Shown: in pieces, positions 7,392 through 13,880 of the stretch
How positions within the stretch are numbered: position 1 is the first letter of the stretch
Layout: the number at the start of each line of letters is the position of its first letter
DNA from: Terriglobales bacterium
GTDB lineage: Bacteria > Acidobacteriota > Terriglobia > Terriglobales > Acidobacteriaceae
Length of the DNA stretch: 16,528 nucleotides
NCBI GenBank assembly: GCA_030043575.1
Contig: JASHXK010000315.1
Location: forward strand, 1 to 16,528
Reading direction: 5' to 3'
Notes under the pieces: generated by a model
Told to the model about the DNA's origin: nothing
Seen by the model: only the letters and a program-made list of their open reading frames with translations
The model's database searches: none
Position numbers and translations under genes: made by a program

Positions 7392-10073
7392 CTACCCTCC
7401 GGGACTGGTGGCATTCAGGATGATGCTCAACGGCGGGGTTTGCGCCGGTTTCACGTAACGGTCGACGATAAAGCGCTGGCCATCAGACGTCACGTCATAA
7501 TTGAAGATGTCGCTCGAGGAGACTGACGGCCGCGCATGGGCCTGAAACAGAATCGTCGGAGCGCCAGCTGCCAGCGTGCCTTCGCCGTTGACCCCGACGG
7601 CGACGATGTTGCCCTGGGGATCGAGATAGAAGATCTCTTTGCCATCTCCGCGCCAGCGAGGCTCTTTGCCGCCGCCGCGCGAAGCCTGCAGCTTGCCTCC
7701 GGTGCCGGGATAGGGTGCGATGTAAACTTCCCACTCGCCGGTTTCGTCGGATTCGTAGGCCAGCCACTTGCCGTCGGGCGAGATCTGGCCGTCGGACTTG
7801 TTGCCGCGGCCGGGAAGCAGCGGCGAGACCTTCTTATCCTTGAGCGAGGCGATCTCCAGAGCCGTGCCACCGGTTGTGATCATGCCGGTGGCGATCAAGT
7901 CCTGATCGTCAGCGGTGAACGAATTCGGCGCGATGTCGACGATGTTGGGAGGCGGAGCTGCCAGACCGCGATCGGCCTGGTAGCCGCTGGAGTCTTTCAG
8001 CCGCAGGACCTCCTCCTTGGCGGCGGAACGATAGGCGATCGTCTTCCCGTCGCGCGACCACACGCCGGTGCTTTCTTCGGCCGGATCGAACGTGAAGCGC
8101 GTCGAGGCGTTGTGCGGAAGGTCGTGGACCCAGACGTCGATATTCTTGGCCTTGGGGTCGGCCACATCGAATGCTACTCGATGTCCGTCGGGCGAAAGGC
8201 TGGGATTAGCGAGGATGCCGACTTCGCCGACGCGCCCCAGCTCTTTGCCGGAGCGGTCGTACCAGGTGAGCTGCGACAACGACGAGCCAGTGCCTTGATG
8301 AAGGATGACGGTATCGTTCAGGGCTACGGTGAACGCGCCCCACAAGGTGGACGGATGACGCCCGACCTGGCTGGTGACGATCTGAGGCTTGCCTTCGACC
8401 TTGGCAGTGTCGGGATCGAGTGCGACTTGGACCAGCATGCCTTTGGAGTCGACGTAGAACAGACGATTCCTGGCATAGCCGGGATTGGACCAGACCAGGA
8501 CCAGCAGCTGCTTCTGCTGATGCTTGCTGAGCGAGCCCATGTAGATTCCACTGGTTTGGTCGTCGGGACTCTCGCTGTAATTGCCACACCAGAAGAGAAA
8601 GTGATCACCGTCGGGCAGGAACACCGGCCAGCGATGGGTGGAGTCGGTTGCCGGAGCGAATATCTTGTCGGTGAGTACCTCGCCATCGGTTCCATCGGCG
8701 TCGATGCGCCACAGCGGACCGCCGGCTTCGGGAGCGTAGATGATGACGTCCTTCTTGCTCCAACTGCCTCCGCGAGGCTGAATGGCCGCAGCCAGCACCT
8801 GCGGCGCGCCGCCGGTCGCCGGAACCTTCTTCAGCTTGCCCTGCGCGAAGAAGCCGACGTAATCATCGCGCGGCGACCAGAAGGGATAAGCAGCGCCCTC
8901 GGTGCCTTCCAATCGACTGGCATGAGACGAGCCGATGGGCTGCACGTAGAGCACGCCCTCGCCGGTGTCTTCGTCGATGGCGACGTAGGCCAGCATGGTT
9001 CCATCGGGCGAAATGGCGATTTGGCCAACTTCGCCAGGAACGGTGATGGCGAACTCCATGCGCGGCTTTGGCGTCTGGTGCCGGAAGAGCAGTAAAGCGC
9101 CTGCGACAACGCCCGCCACGACCAGCCCGGCAATCGCCGTTGTCCACAGCGACCAGCGATGCGGCGCTACTTGCGCACGCAGTGCAGGACTAGACTCGGA
9201 TCCCGAGAGCGCGCCCAGTGCGAACGTGAGATCGCGCGCCGACTGAAAGCGGTCGGCAGGACTCTTCTCCAGGCAGTGCCGCACGATGCGATCGAGCGCG
9301 GGAGGAACTTTAATCTGCTCGACGTCGAATTCCGGAGGGTCGCTCTTCAGCACCGCGTTCATGACTTCGACTGCGGTGTCGCCGCAGAACGCGGGTTTGC
9401 CGCAGAGCATCTCATAGAGCACGGCGCCGAAGCTGAAGATATCGGCGCGATGGTCGACCGGCTCGCCGCGCACTTGCTCCGGAGCCATATAGGGCGCAGT
9501 GCCCATCACCATGCCGGGCTCGGTCTGCAGCGTCTGCACCGTCGCCATGGTGACATCGGACATCCCGCCCGATGCCTTGGCCTTTGCCGCGCCGACATTC
9601 GCCTTGGCAAGTCCGAAGTCGAGCAGCTTGGTGTGGCCGTCTTTGGTGAGGAAGACGTTTTCCGGCTTGAGATCGCGATGCACGATGCCGCGCTCGTGCG
9701 CAGCCGCCAGACCGTGCGCGACCTGCAGACCGGTCTCGACCGCCTTGCGAACGCCGAGCGGGCCGCGGTTGAGACGCTCGCGCAAGGTCTCGCCCTCCAG
9801 CAACTCCATGACGAGATAAGGCGTCTCCTGCTGCACGCCGACGTCGTAGACGGCGAGAACGTTGGGATGATTGAGCGCGGCGACGGTGCGTGCTTCCTGC
9901 TCGAAGCGCTGCAGGCGCATGGGATCGGAGGCGATGGCTGCGGGGAGGATCTTGATGGCGACGGAGCGATTGAGACGCGTGTCGCGGGCGCGATACACCT
10001 CGCCCATGCCGCCTTCGCCGACTGGCGCTTCCACTTCGTAGGGCCCGAATTTTACTCCGGCTGCGACAGCCAT
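7392..10073 (-). CDS. Receptor Ser/Thr protein kinase with extracytoplasmic beta-propeller
   Basis: An 893-residue PknB-type transmembrane kinase. The cytoplasmic kinase domain (about 10-285) has the glycine loop VGEGGMGEVY (18-27), Lys41 in AIKIL, Glu60 in the C-helix, HRDLKPEN (132-139), DFG (152-154) and APE (197-199), so it should be active. The activation segment (about 155-196) contains several Thr and Ser and is longer than usual, with an Ala/Lys/Gly-rich insert. One membrane segment follows (about 308-330). The remaining ~560 residues form a WD40/TolB-like beta-propeller shown by repeated SPDG or SRDG blades: ISPDGTMLAY, LSPDGHRVAF, WSRDGKTIAY, ISPDGKWLAY. This outer domain probably senses a ligand or binds a protein. 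The gene is monocistronic or co-transcribed with the secreted protein downstream. A TATAAT hexamer ends 14 nt before the ATG and no Shine-Dalgarno is seen. Confidence 0.95.
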   Translation of the reverse strand: MAVAAGVKFGPYEVEAPVGEGGMGEVYRARDTRLNRSVAIKILPAAIASDPMRLQRFEQEARTVAALNHPNVLAVYDVGVQQETPYLVMELLEGETLRERLNRGPLGVRKAVETGLQVAHGLAAAHERGIVHRDLKPENVFLTKDGHTKLLDFGLAKANVGAAKAKASGGMSDVTMATVQTLQTEPGMVMGTAPYMAPEQVRGEPVDHRADIFSFGAVLYEMLCGKPAFCGDTAVEVMNAVLKSDPPEFDVEQIKVPPALDRIVRHCLEKSPADRFQSARDLTFALGALSGSESSPALRAQVAPHRWSLWTTAIAGLVVAGVVAGALLLFRHQTPKPRMEFAITVPGEVGQIAISPDGTMLAYVAIDEDTGEGVLYVQPIGSSHASRLEGTEGAAYPFWSPRDDYVGFFAQGKLKKVPATGGAPQVLAAAIQPRGGSWSKKDVIIYAPEAGGPLWRIDADGTDGEVLTDKIFAPATDSTHRWPVFLPDGDHFLFWCGNYSESPDDQTSGIYMGSLSKHQQKQLLVLVWSNPGYARNRLFYVDSKGMLVQVALDPDTAKVEGKPQIVTSQVGRHPSTLWGAFTVALNDTVILHQGTGSSLSQLTWYDRSGKELGRVGEVGILANPSLSPDGHRVAFDVADPKAKNIDVWVHDLPHNASTRFTFDPAEESTGVWSRDGKTIAYRSAAKEEVLRLKDSSGYQADRGLAAPPPNIVDIAPNSFTADDQDLIATGMITTGGTALEIASLKDKKVSPLLPGRGNKSDGQISPDGKWLAYESDETGEWEVYIAPYPGTGGKLQASRGGGKEPRWRGDGKEIFYLDPQGNIVAVGVNGEGTLAAGAPTILFQAHARPSVSSSDIFNYDVTSDGQRFIVDRYVKPAQTPPLSIILNATSPGG

Positions 10074-10087
10074 AGCGACTCGGCGGA

Positions 10088-10093
10088 ATTATA
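10088..10093 (-). promoter_or_regulatory. Possible -10 element of the receptor kinase gene
   Basis: A perfect TATAAT on the minus strand, with 14 nt between it and the kinase ATG at 10073. If used, transcription would begin only about 7 nt before the start codon, giving an almost leaderless mRNA. That agrees with the missing Shine-Dalgarno. The -35 region at normal spacing (GAATCT) is poor, so confidence is limited. Confidence 0.35.
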
Positions 10094-10357
10094 GCGGAGA
10101 GATCGACGCAAGATTCTCGAGAAGCGATGTCATCCTCCGATGATTATGGCCCACAAGATGAAGGCAGGCTCGCGGTCATCGGTGCGAAGGAAAAATCGTG
10201 TCCTGATATTCCAGGTGCGCAAGCTGCCCTAGTTGCACCTGCCACGAGATACGGAGAGCGCCCCAATGTAGTTGACAATGCGGAAGAAGAATAAAGTGAG
10301 TTCGGGAGAACGATTTGGTAATTAGCTCATGGCAGCGAGCATGTCAGCATTCCCAGT
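10094..10357. other. Intergenic stretch between kinase and tRNA-Ala
   Basis: No credible gene was seen. It holds a 7-bp inverted repeat (caggtgc at 10212-10218 and gcacctg at 10235-10241, 16-nt spacer). It also holds an exact TTGACA at 10272-10277 with no -10 at usable spacing. Either could be chance. Confidence 0.35.
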
Positions 10358-10386
10358 TTGACTACATGGGGTCACTGCGAGAAAAT
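10358..10386 (+). promoter_or_regulatory. Probable sigma-70 promoter of tRNA-Ala
   Basis: TTGACT (10358-10363, 5 of 6 matches) and GAAAAT (10381-10386, 4 of 6 matches) are separated by 17 bp. Transcription would start near 10393, giving a leader of about 34 nt before the tRNA. Confidence 0.5.
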
Positions 10387-10426
10387 ACTCAAGGCGCTGA
10401 TCGCAAGCGCCCTCCTTCCGCGAAAT

Positions 10427-10502
10427 GGGCCTGTGGCGCAGCTGGGAGCGCGCTTCCATGGCATGGAAGAGGTCGTCGGTTCGATCCCGACCAGGTCCAC
10501 CA
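10427..10502 (+). tRNA. tRNA-Ala (anticodon GGC)
   Basis: A complete 76-nt cloverleaf with encoded CCA. The acceptor stem is GGGCCTG with CAGGTCC and includes the G3-U70 wobble that marks alanine tRNAs. The D stem is GCGC/GCGC, the anticodon stem CTTCC/GGAAG with loop ATGGCAT (anticodon GGC at 10460-10462), and the T stem GTCGG/CCGAC with loop TTCGATC. The discriminator is A. It reads GCC codons, and GCU by wobble. All stems pair. Confidence 0.97.
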
Positions 10503-10614
10503 TTTCTCATCAATTATTTGTCGCTAGTTTTTCTCCACCCTCCTGATACGTCGTGCCGATGATCGTACCCATGGCTTGGGCGCCCTGCGAGGAACGCAGC
10601 GCGGCTATTCACGG

Positions 10615-10755
10615 CTAAGGATGCGCGGTCCCTCCGGCGATCGAGTCGAGATCGGCGGTCACCTCCGCCGGAAGCTGCAGTGTTGCCGCTTTCAGATTCT
10701 CGCGAAGATGCTCGATCGAAGATGTTCCCGGGATCAGCAGGATAGCAACTGATCG
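10615..10755 (-). pseudogene. Remnant: C-terminus of an aldo/keto reductase
   Basis: About 46 residues ending at the TAG at 10617-10615 read RSVAILLIPGTSSIEHLREN followed by a typical Leu/Ala-rich helix. This is the C-terminal segment of aldo/keto reductases, whose NADP-binding strand has the form RSPVMLPIPGTSSVAHLEEN. The TIM-barrel body and catalytic Tyr/Lys are missing. Upstream codons (to 10809) are antisense to the TetR remnant and unrelated to the family. It is a gene fragment, not an active enzyme, and it lies head to head with a similarly truncated regulator. Confidence 0.7.
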
Positions 10756-11006
10756 CTCCTGCTCTGAATGCGTATGTCGGAGGTCCCTCGAAGCTGTACG
10801 AAGGTTCACGCAGTCGGATTCAGGGAGCGATTGATGCGCTGGTGAAACGCGCGATCAAGAACGGCGACGTACGCAAGGACCTCGATCCATTCGATCTGCT
10901 CCGGGCACTAATCGGCGTCTCCAACGTGGCCTCCAGCCCCGACTGGCAGCAGAGTGCAAAACGGCTGGTGGACATCCTTATCACGGGATCACGGCCAGTC
11001 AAATAG
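10746..11006 (+). pseudogene. Remnant: C-terminal domain of a TetR-family regulator
   Basis: An open stretch of 86 codons from just after a TAG at 10743 to the TAG at 11004-11006. It contains LYEGSRSRIQGAIDALVKRA and then NGDVRKDLDPFDLLRALIGV. This matches the C-terminal ligand-binding half of TetR/AcrR regulators, where the pattern G-x-(I/V)-R-x-D-(L/V)-D-P-x-D-L-L-R is frequent. The N-terminal helix-turn-helix is absent and no suitable start codon is present, so it is a fragment. Its broken end meets the broken end of the aldo/keto reductase remnant. Confidence 0.65.
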
Positions 11007-11114
11007 ATCCCAGGAATATGGCCCGGGGCGCCGACACCCTTTGTCCCAAGGGAGTGAAGCGGTACATGGGACGAGCATCCCGACCGGCTTAAACGCGGAA
11101 CCATCGGGAAGTTT

Positions 11115-11134
11115 TGTGCGCAACTGTGCGCAAC
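11115..11134. repeat. Tandem 10-bp direct repeat
   Basis: tgtgcgcaac occurs twice back to back with no mismatch. The second copy touches the U-rich end of the tRNA-fMet terminator. Role unknown. Confidence 0.6.
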
Positions 11135-11135
11135 C

Positions 11136-11170
11136 AAGAAAGAAGCCCTTACGGCCGATACCGAAGGGCT
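11136..11170 (-). terminator. Intrinsic terminator of tRNA-fMet
   Basis: On the minus strand AGCCCTT (11170-11164) pairs with AAGGGCT (11150-11144). The stem can be extended by CGG/CCG across a small bulge, and U-rich TCTTTCTT follows. It begins about 20 nt beyond the CCA end of the initiator tRNA. Confidence 0.7.
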
Positions 11171-11189
11171 GGCGATTCAATAGCTTGTT

Positions 11190-11266
<77 letters not shown>

Positions 11267-11271
11267 TTTCG

Positions 11272-11300
11272 ATCATATCGTTCTGTGAACATCAGGTCAA
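11272..11300 (-). promoter_or_regulatory. Strong sigma-70 promoter of tRNA-fMet
   Basis: TTGACC (11300-11295) and TATGAT (11277-11272) are separated by exactly 17 bp; each hexamer matches consensus at 5 of 6 positions. Only 5 nt (CGAAA) separate the -10 from the first tRNA base, so the transcript would start at or within a few bases of the mature 5' end. Confidence 0.75.
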
Positions 11301-11493
11301 ACGACATTGCCGCAGCGAGTGGTGCAGTCTGGAGTTTGCATGCGCGACCTCGAAAGCGCGCGAGTATGGTTGACGATTTGAAGTATGCGACACCAAAAGC
11401 CCAGGCGGAGCACTCCGAATTCATCGAGCGCTCCTGTTATGCTCGGGCCACAGTAGTTACGACACCAGAGACTGTACTGGAGCGAGGTGCGAT

Positions 11494-11787
11494 GTGTGGC
11501 AGATTCATCCCTGGCTTGCCGTTGGAGTAGCGGCATCGACCGCGGCAACGGATGCGGTTTACGTGATGTTCAGCGCGGCCGTGGCGTCGCGACGGAGGCT
11601 GCCGGCGGCGACGTGGAGCAGCGTGTGGTATCTGCTCTCGGCGTTTGCGGTGATCAGCTACACACGCAACTGGGTGTATGTGTGTTTCGCGGCCCTGGGA
11701 TCGTGGATCGGAGCATATTTGTCGATGAGCTTTCTCCGACGCGGAGCGGCAGAAGTGGATCATCGGGAGCCAAAGGCGTCCAGGTGA
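11494..11787 (+). CDS. Small membrane protein of unknown function
   Basis: A 97-residue protein with two to three hydrophobic segments (about 7-30, 43-58 and 60-80) and a basic, hydrophilic C-terminus. The GTG at 11494 is the likely start, with GAGG 6 nt upstream. The central part, DAVYVMFSAAVASRRRLPAA then WSSVWYLLSAFAVISYTRNW, has a conserved look (aromatic residues, charged DA.YV motif), but I cannot name the family with certainty. An ATG two bases earlier opens only a 12-codon frame. The VKOR gene lies 200 bp downstream on the same strand; a functional link is possible but not shown. Confidence 0.7.
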   Translation: MWQIHPWLAVGVAASTAATDAVYVMFSAAVASRRRLPAATWSSVWYLLSAFAVISYTRNWVYVCFAALGSWIGAYLSMSFLRRGAAEVDHREPKASR

Positions 11788-11978
11788 GTTGGAAAAACAT
11801 ATCCACCCGCGGGGCATTCGAGCAAGCAATTCGTCGTCAGATCCAGGTGAGGAGTGTGGGTTGGCGATGCGATCTCAGATCAGCACACCAAGTGCGGGCG
11901 GGGCACGAAAGCCGAGCGGAACATTACAATAGAGGTGTCATTCCAGAACCCACCAGGGACGCGGGTTGAGCGTCCGCC

Positions 11979-11982
11979 GGAG
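11979..11982 (+). promoter_or_regulatory. Ribosome-binding site that sets the GTG start of the VKOR gene
   Basis: GGAG, 7 nt before the GTG at 11990. It supports the 136-residue form over the upstream in-frame TTG at 11966, which would add eight basic and polar residues. Confidence 0.55.
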
Positions 11983-11989
11983 AAGTCCT

Positions 11990-12400
11990 GTGCGCTACAT
12001 AATCGTGCTGCTTGCTGTGCTTGGCATCGTCGTTTCATCTCTCGCGTTGAAGGTCCATTACGACGATCCCGGCAAGGAGCCGTGCAGCATCAACGACAAG
12101 TGGGATTGCGGCGTGGTGAATCACAGCCCCTACGCGATGATTCACGGGGTGCCGGTCGCCATGATCGGCATCGCGGGATATTTGCTCATCGCGATGCTGG
12201 GCTTTGCGCGGCAGCGGACACTGCTCCTGGTCTCGACGCTGATCGGGCTTGCCTTCGCCTTGTACCTCACGAGTATTGAAGCGCACGTGCTCGGCGTGTA
12301 TTGCGTGTATTGCGTGATCTCGCAGGGCATCATCGGCTTGCTCACGCTGTTGTCGATTGGGTGGATGGTGTCATCGATACGGCAAGCGAGAATGGCATAG
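11990..12400 (+). CDS. Vitamin K epoxide reductase (VKOR) family protein
   Basis: A 136-residue inner-membrane protein of the VKOR family. In bacteria it passes electrons from periplasmic thioredoxin-like oxidases to quinone and so drives disulfide formation, replacing DsbB. Four hydrophobic segments are visible (about 2-20, 54-71, 77-97 and 108-128). The first loop has the relay cysteines Cys32 and Cys40 (EPCSINDKWDCGVVNHSPYA), and the active-site pair is Cys105-x-x-Cys108 (GVYCVYC). All four family cysteines are present. Many bacterial VKORs are fused to a thioredoxin domain; this one ends soon after the last helix, so a separate partner is required and none is encoded in the window. The gene converges on the GGDEF gene with a 27-bp gap. 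A weak TACAAT (11925-11930) lies upstream. Confidence 0.93.
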   Translation: MRYIIVLLAVLGIVVSSLALKVHYDDPGKEPCSINDKWDCGVVNHSPYAMIHGVPVAMIGIAGYLLIAMLGFARQRTLLLVSTLIGLAFALYLTSIEAHVLGVYCVYCVISQGIIGLLTLLSIGWMVSSIRQARMA

Positions 12401-12427
12401 ACGACAGCCCGCAACGACGAGAAATCC

Positions 12428-13417
12428 TTACGCAGCTGGATGAGCCATTTCCACGCGATTGCGGCCCTTGCGTTTGGCCTCGTAAAGGGCAGCGTCGGCG
12501 ATTTGAATCAGCTTCTCGATCGAGCATTCGACGAAGCCATCGCTGGTCGCGACGCCGATACTCACGCTGACGGAGACCGAGGTGTCCGAGGTGCGAATCG
12601 GACATGACGAGATGGCCAGCCGCAGGCGCTCGGCAAACTGGTGCGGCCGTTCCGACTCCAGCTCCGCCGCCGCAACGATAAACTCCTCTCCACCGTAACG
12701 TCCCACAATGTCGTACAGACGGACCGCAGCGCTCAGCCGCTGCGCGACCTCATGCAGGATTGCATCGCCGGCAAGATGACCGAACTCATCGTTCATGCGC
12801 TTGAAATTGTCGAGGTCGATGAGGAACAACGAAAGCGATGTGGCTTTGCGCTGCACCCGCTCGGCTTCAGCGCGCAACAGTTCGAAGAGCGCGCCGCGAT
12901 TCCAGATGCCGGTAAGCGGATCATGCGTCGCCTGAAAGCGCAACGCTTCCTGCGCGGCCAGCAGACGATCTTGCAGGCGGATCATGCGCTGGCCGACGCG
13001 CACGCGAGCAAAGAATTCCTGAATGTTGAATGGTTTGGTGAGATAGTCGTCGGCGCCGGCTTCGAGGCCTTCCACGATGTCCGCTGTCGTATGCTTCGCG
13101 GTCAGCAGCAGAATGTACTGATAGCGCTCACGCGGGATGGAGCGCAGGCGGCGGCACACTTCCGGACCGGGAAGGCCGGGCATCATCCAATCCAGGATGA
13201 GCAGCCGCGGGGCGTCCGGCGAAGTGGCATCGGCCAGCGCCTGCAGGCCGTTGCTGACCAATTGCACCGTGTAACCTTTGCGCGTCAGAAACCGCTGCAG
13301 CGCACGCCGGTAGAGGGGATCGTCCTCGGCGACCAGCACACAACCCGCAGGGTTGCTATCCTCCTGGACGGCGGGCGGAGGCGGTTGGCACGCGGGTTCA
13401 GTGAACGCCGTTGACAT
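12428..13417 (-). CDS. Response regulator with GGDEF diguanylate cyclase output
   Basis: A 329-residue two-domain protein that probably makes cyclic-di-GMP when phosphorylated. The receiver domain (about 25-142) has the acidic pocket EDD (31-33), phospho-acceptor Asp76 (LILDWMMPG), Thr106 and Lys128 (YLTKPF). A helical linker (143-163) leads to the GGDEF domain (about 164-325) with HDPLTGIWNR at its start and the active-site GGEEF (242-246). The inhibitory I-site RxxD (Arg233, Asp236) lies five residues before GGEEF, so product feedback is expected. The architecture is PleD/WspR-like. Its ATG lies inside the 3' end of the Hpt gene (20-nt overlap), pointing to coupled translation and to the Hpt protein as a phosphate partner. 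No EAL or HD-GYP phosphodiesterase is in the window. Confidence 0.96.
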   Translation of the reverse strand: MSTAFTEPACQPPPPAVQEDSNPAGCVLVAEDDPLYRRALQRFLTRKGYTVQLVSNGLQALADATSPDAPRLLILDWMMPGLPGPEVCRRLRSIPRERYQYILLLTAKHTTADIVEGLEAGADDYLTKPFNIQEFFARVRVGQRMIRLQDRLLAAQEALRFQATHDPLTGIWNRGALFELLRAEAERVQRKATSLSLFLIDLDNFKRMNDEFGHLAGDAILHEVAQRLSAAVRLYDIVGRYGGEEFIVAAAELESERPHQFAERLRLAISSCPIRTSDTSVSVSVSIGVATSDGFVECSIEKLIQIADAALYEAKRKGRNRVEMAHPAA

Positions 13418-13880
13418 CGTTCTGTTGTCCGGCTGCGGGGACCATCAACTGCCGAAGCGCCTCGATGTAAGCCATGAGCTGCGCAACCAGGTCGCCGGCG
13501 CGCACGGTGTCCTTAGCCACGCTGGCTTGTTCCACGGCGAGGGCCAGCGACTCGCCGTGAGCCGCGCCCAGGTAGCCCAGGCTGCCTTTCAACGAATGCG
13601 CGGCCTCCCGCAGTCCGGCAAAATCCCGCTGCGAGAGCGAGTGTGTAAGCCGTGCCGCAAACTTGGGGTACTCCTCGAAGAAGATGGCGATCAGCTCGAC
13701 CAGCAGCGGCTCGTCGCCTCCCACTCTCTCCAGCGCAGCAGCGTAGTCCCAACCGGCGGACATAAGAAGTCTGGCGTCTGTCTCCCTTGCGTCTCTGTCC
13801 GGCGGCAGCGGCAGAATCCGAAGATGCGACTCCTTATAGTTATCGGCCAGGCAGGAGTCGGTCTTGAATAAACAAAGCAT
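13398..13880 (-). CDS. Histidine phosphotransfer (Hpt) domain protein
   Basis: A 160-residue protein whose C-terminal ~115 residues form an Hpt four-helix bundle. The phospho-accepting His95 lies in REAAHSLKGSLGYLGA (91-106), the canonical AHSLKG motif. It should relay phosphate between a hybrid histidine kinase and a receiver, plausibly the REC-GGDEF protein encoded next. I placed the start at the ATG at 13880, which overlaps the glnD stop as TAATG. An internal ATG at 13763 would give a 121-residue, domain-only form; residues 1-39 have no recognisable fold, so either start is possible. No histidine kinase is encoded in the window, so the phosphate donor is elsewhere. Confidence 0.9.
   Translation of the reverse strand: MLCLFKTDSCLADNYKESHLRILPLPPDRDARETDARLLMSAGWDYAAALERVGGDEPLLVELIAIFFEEYPKFAARLTHSLSQRDFAGLREAAHSLKGSLGYLGAAHGESLALAVEQASVAKDTVRAGDLVAQLMAYIEALRQLMVPAAGQQNDVNGVH

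Noticed and set aside
7536..9095. 519-codon open frame on the plus strand
   Set aside because: It is antisense to the receptor kinase gene, whose domains are unmistakable; the translation has no recognisable domain and is a GC-rich shadow.
10272..10300. Exact TTGACA as a second promoter before tRNA-Ala
   Set aside because: No -10-like hexamer lies 16-18 bp downstream; the pair at 10358-10386 is better placed.
10315..10546. Short open frames across 10315-10546 on both strands
   Set aside because: They run straight through the tRNA-Ala gene and show no protein family features.
11492..11530. ATG frame beginning MCGRF, the start of SRAP/HMCES-type proteins
   Set aside because: It stops after 12 codons and nothing SRAP-like continues in other frames; the overlapping GTG frame of the membrane protein explains the site.
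11788..11965. Possible small gene between the membrane protein and VKOR genes
   Set aside because: A GTG frame is open, but it has no clear ribosome site, no hydrophobic or domain pattern, and a shadow-like composition.
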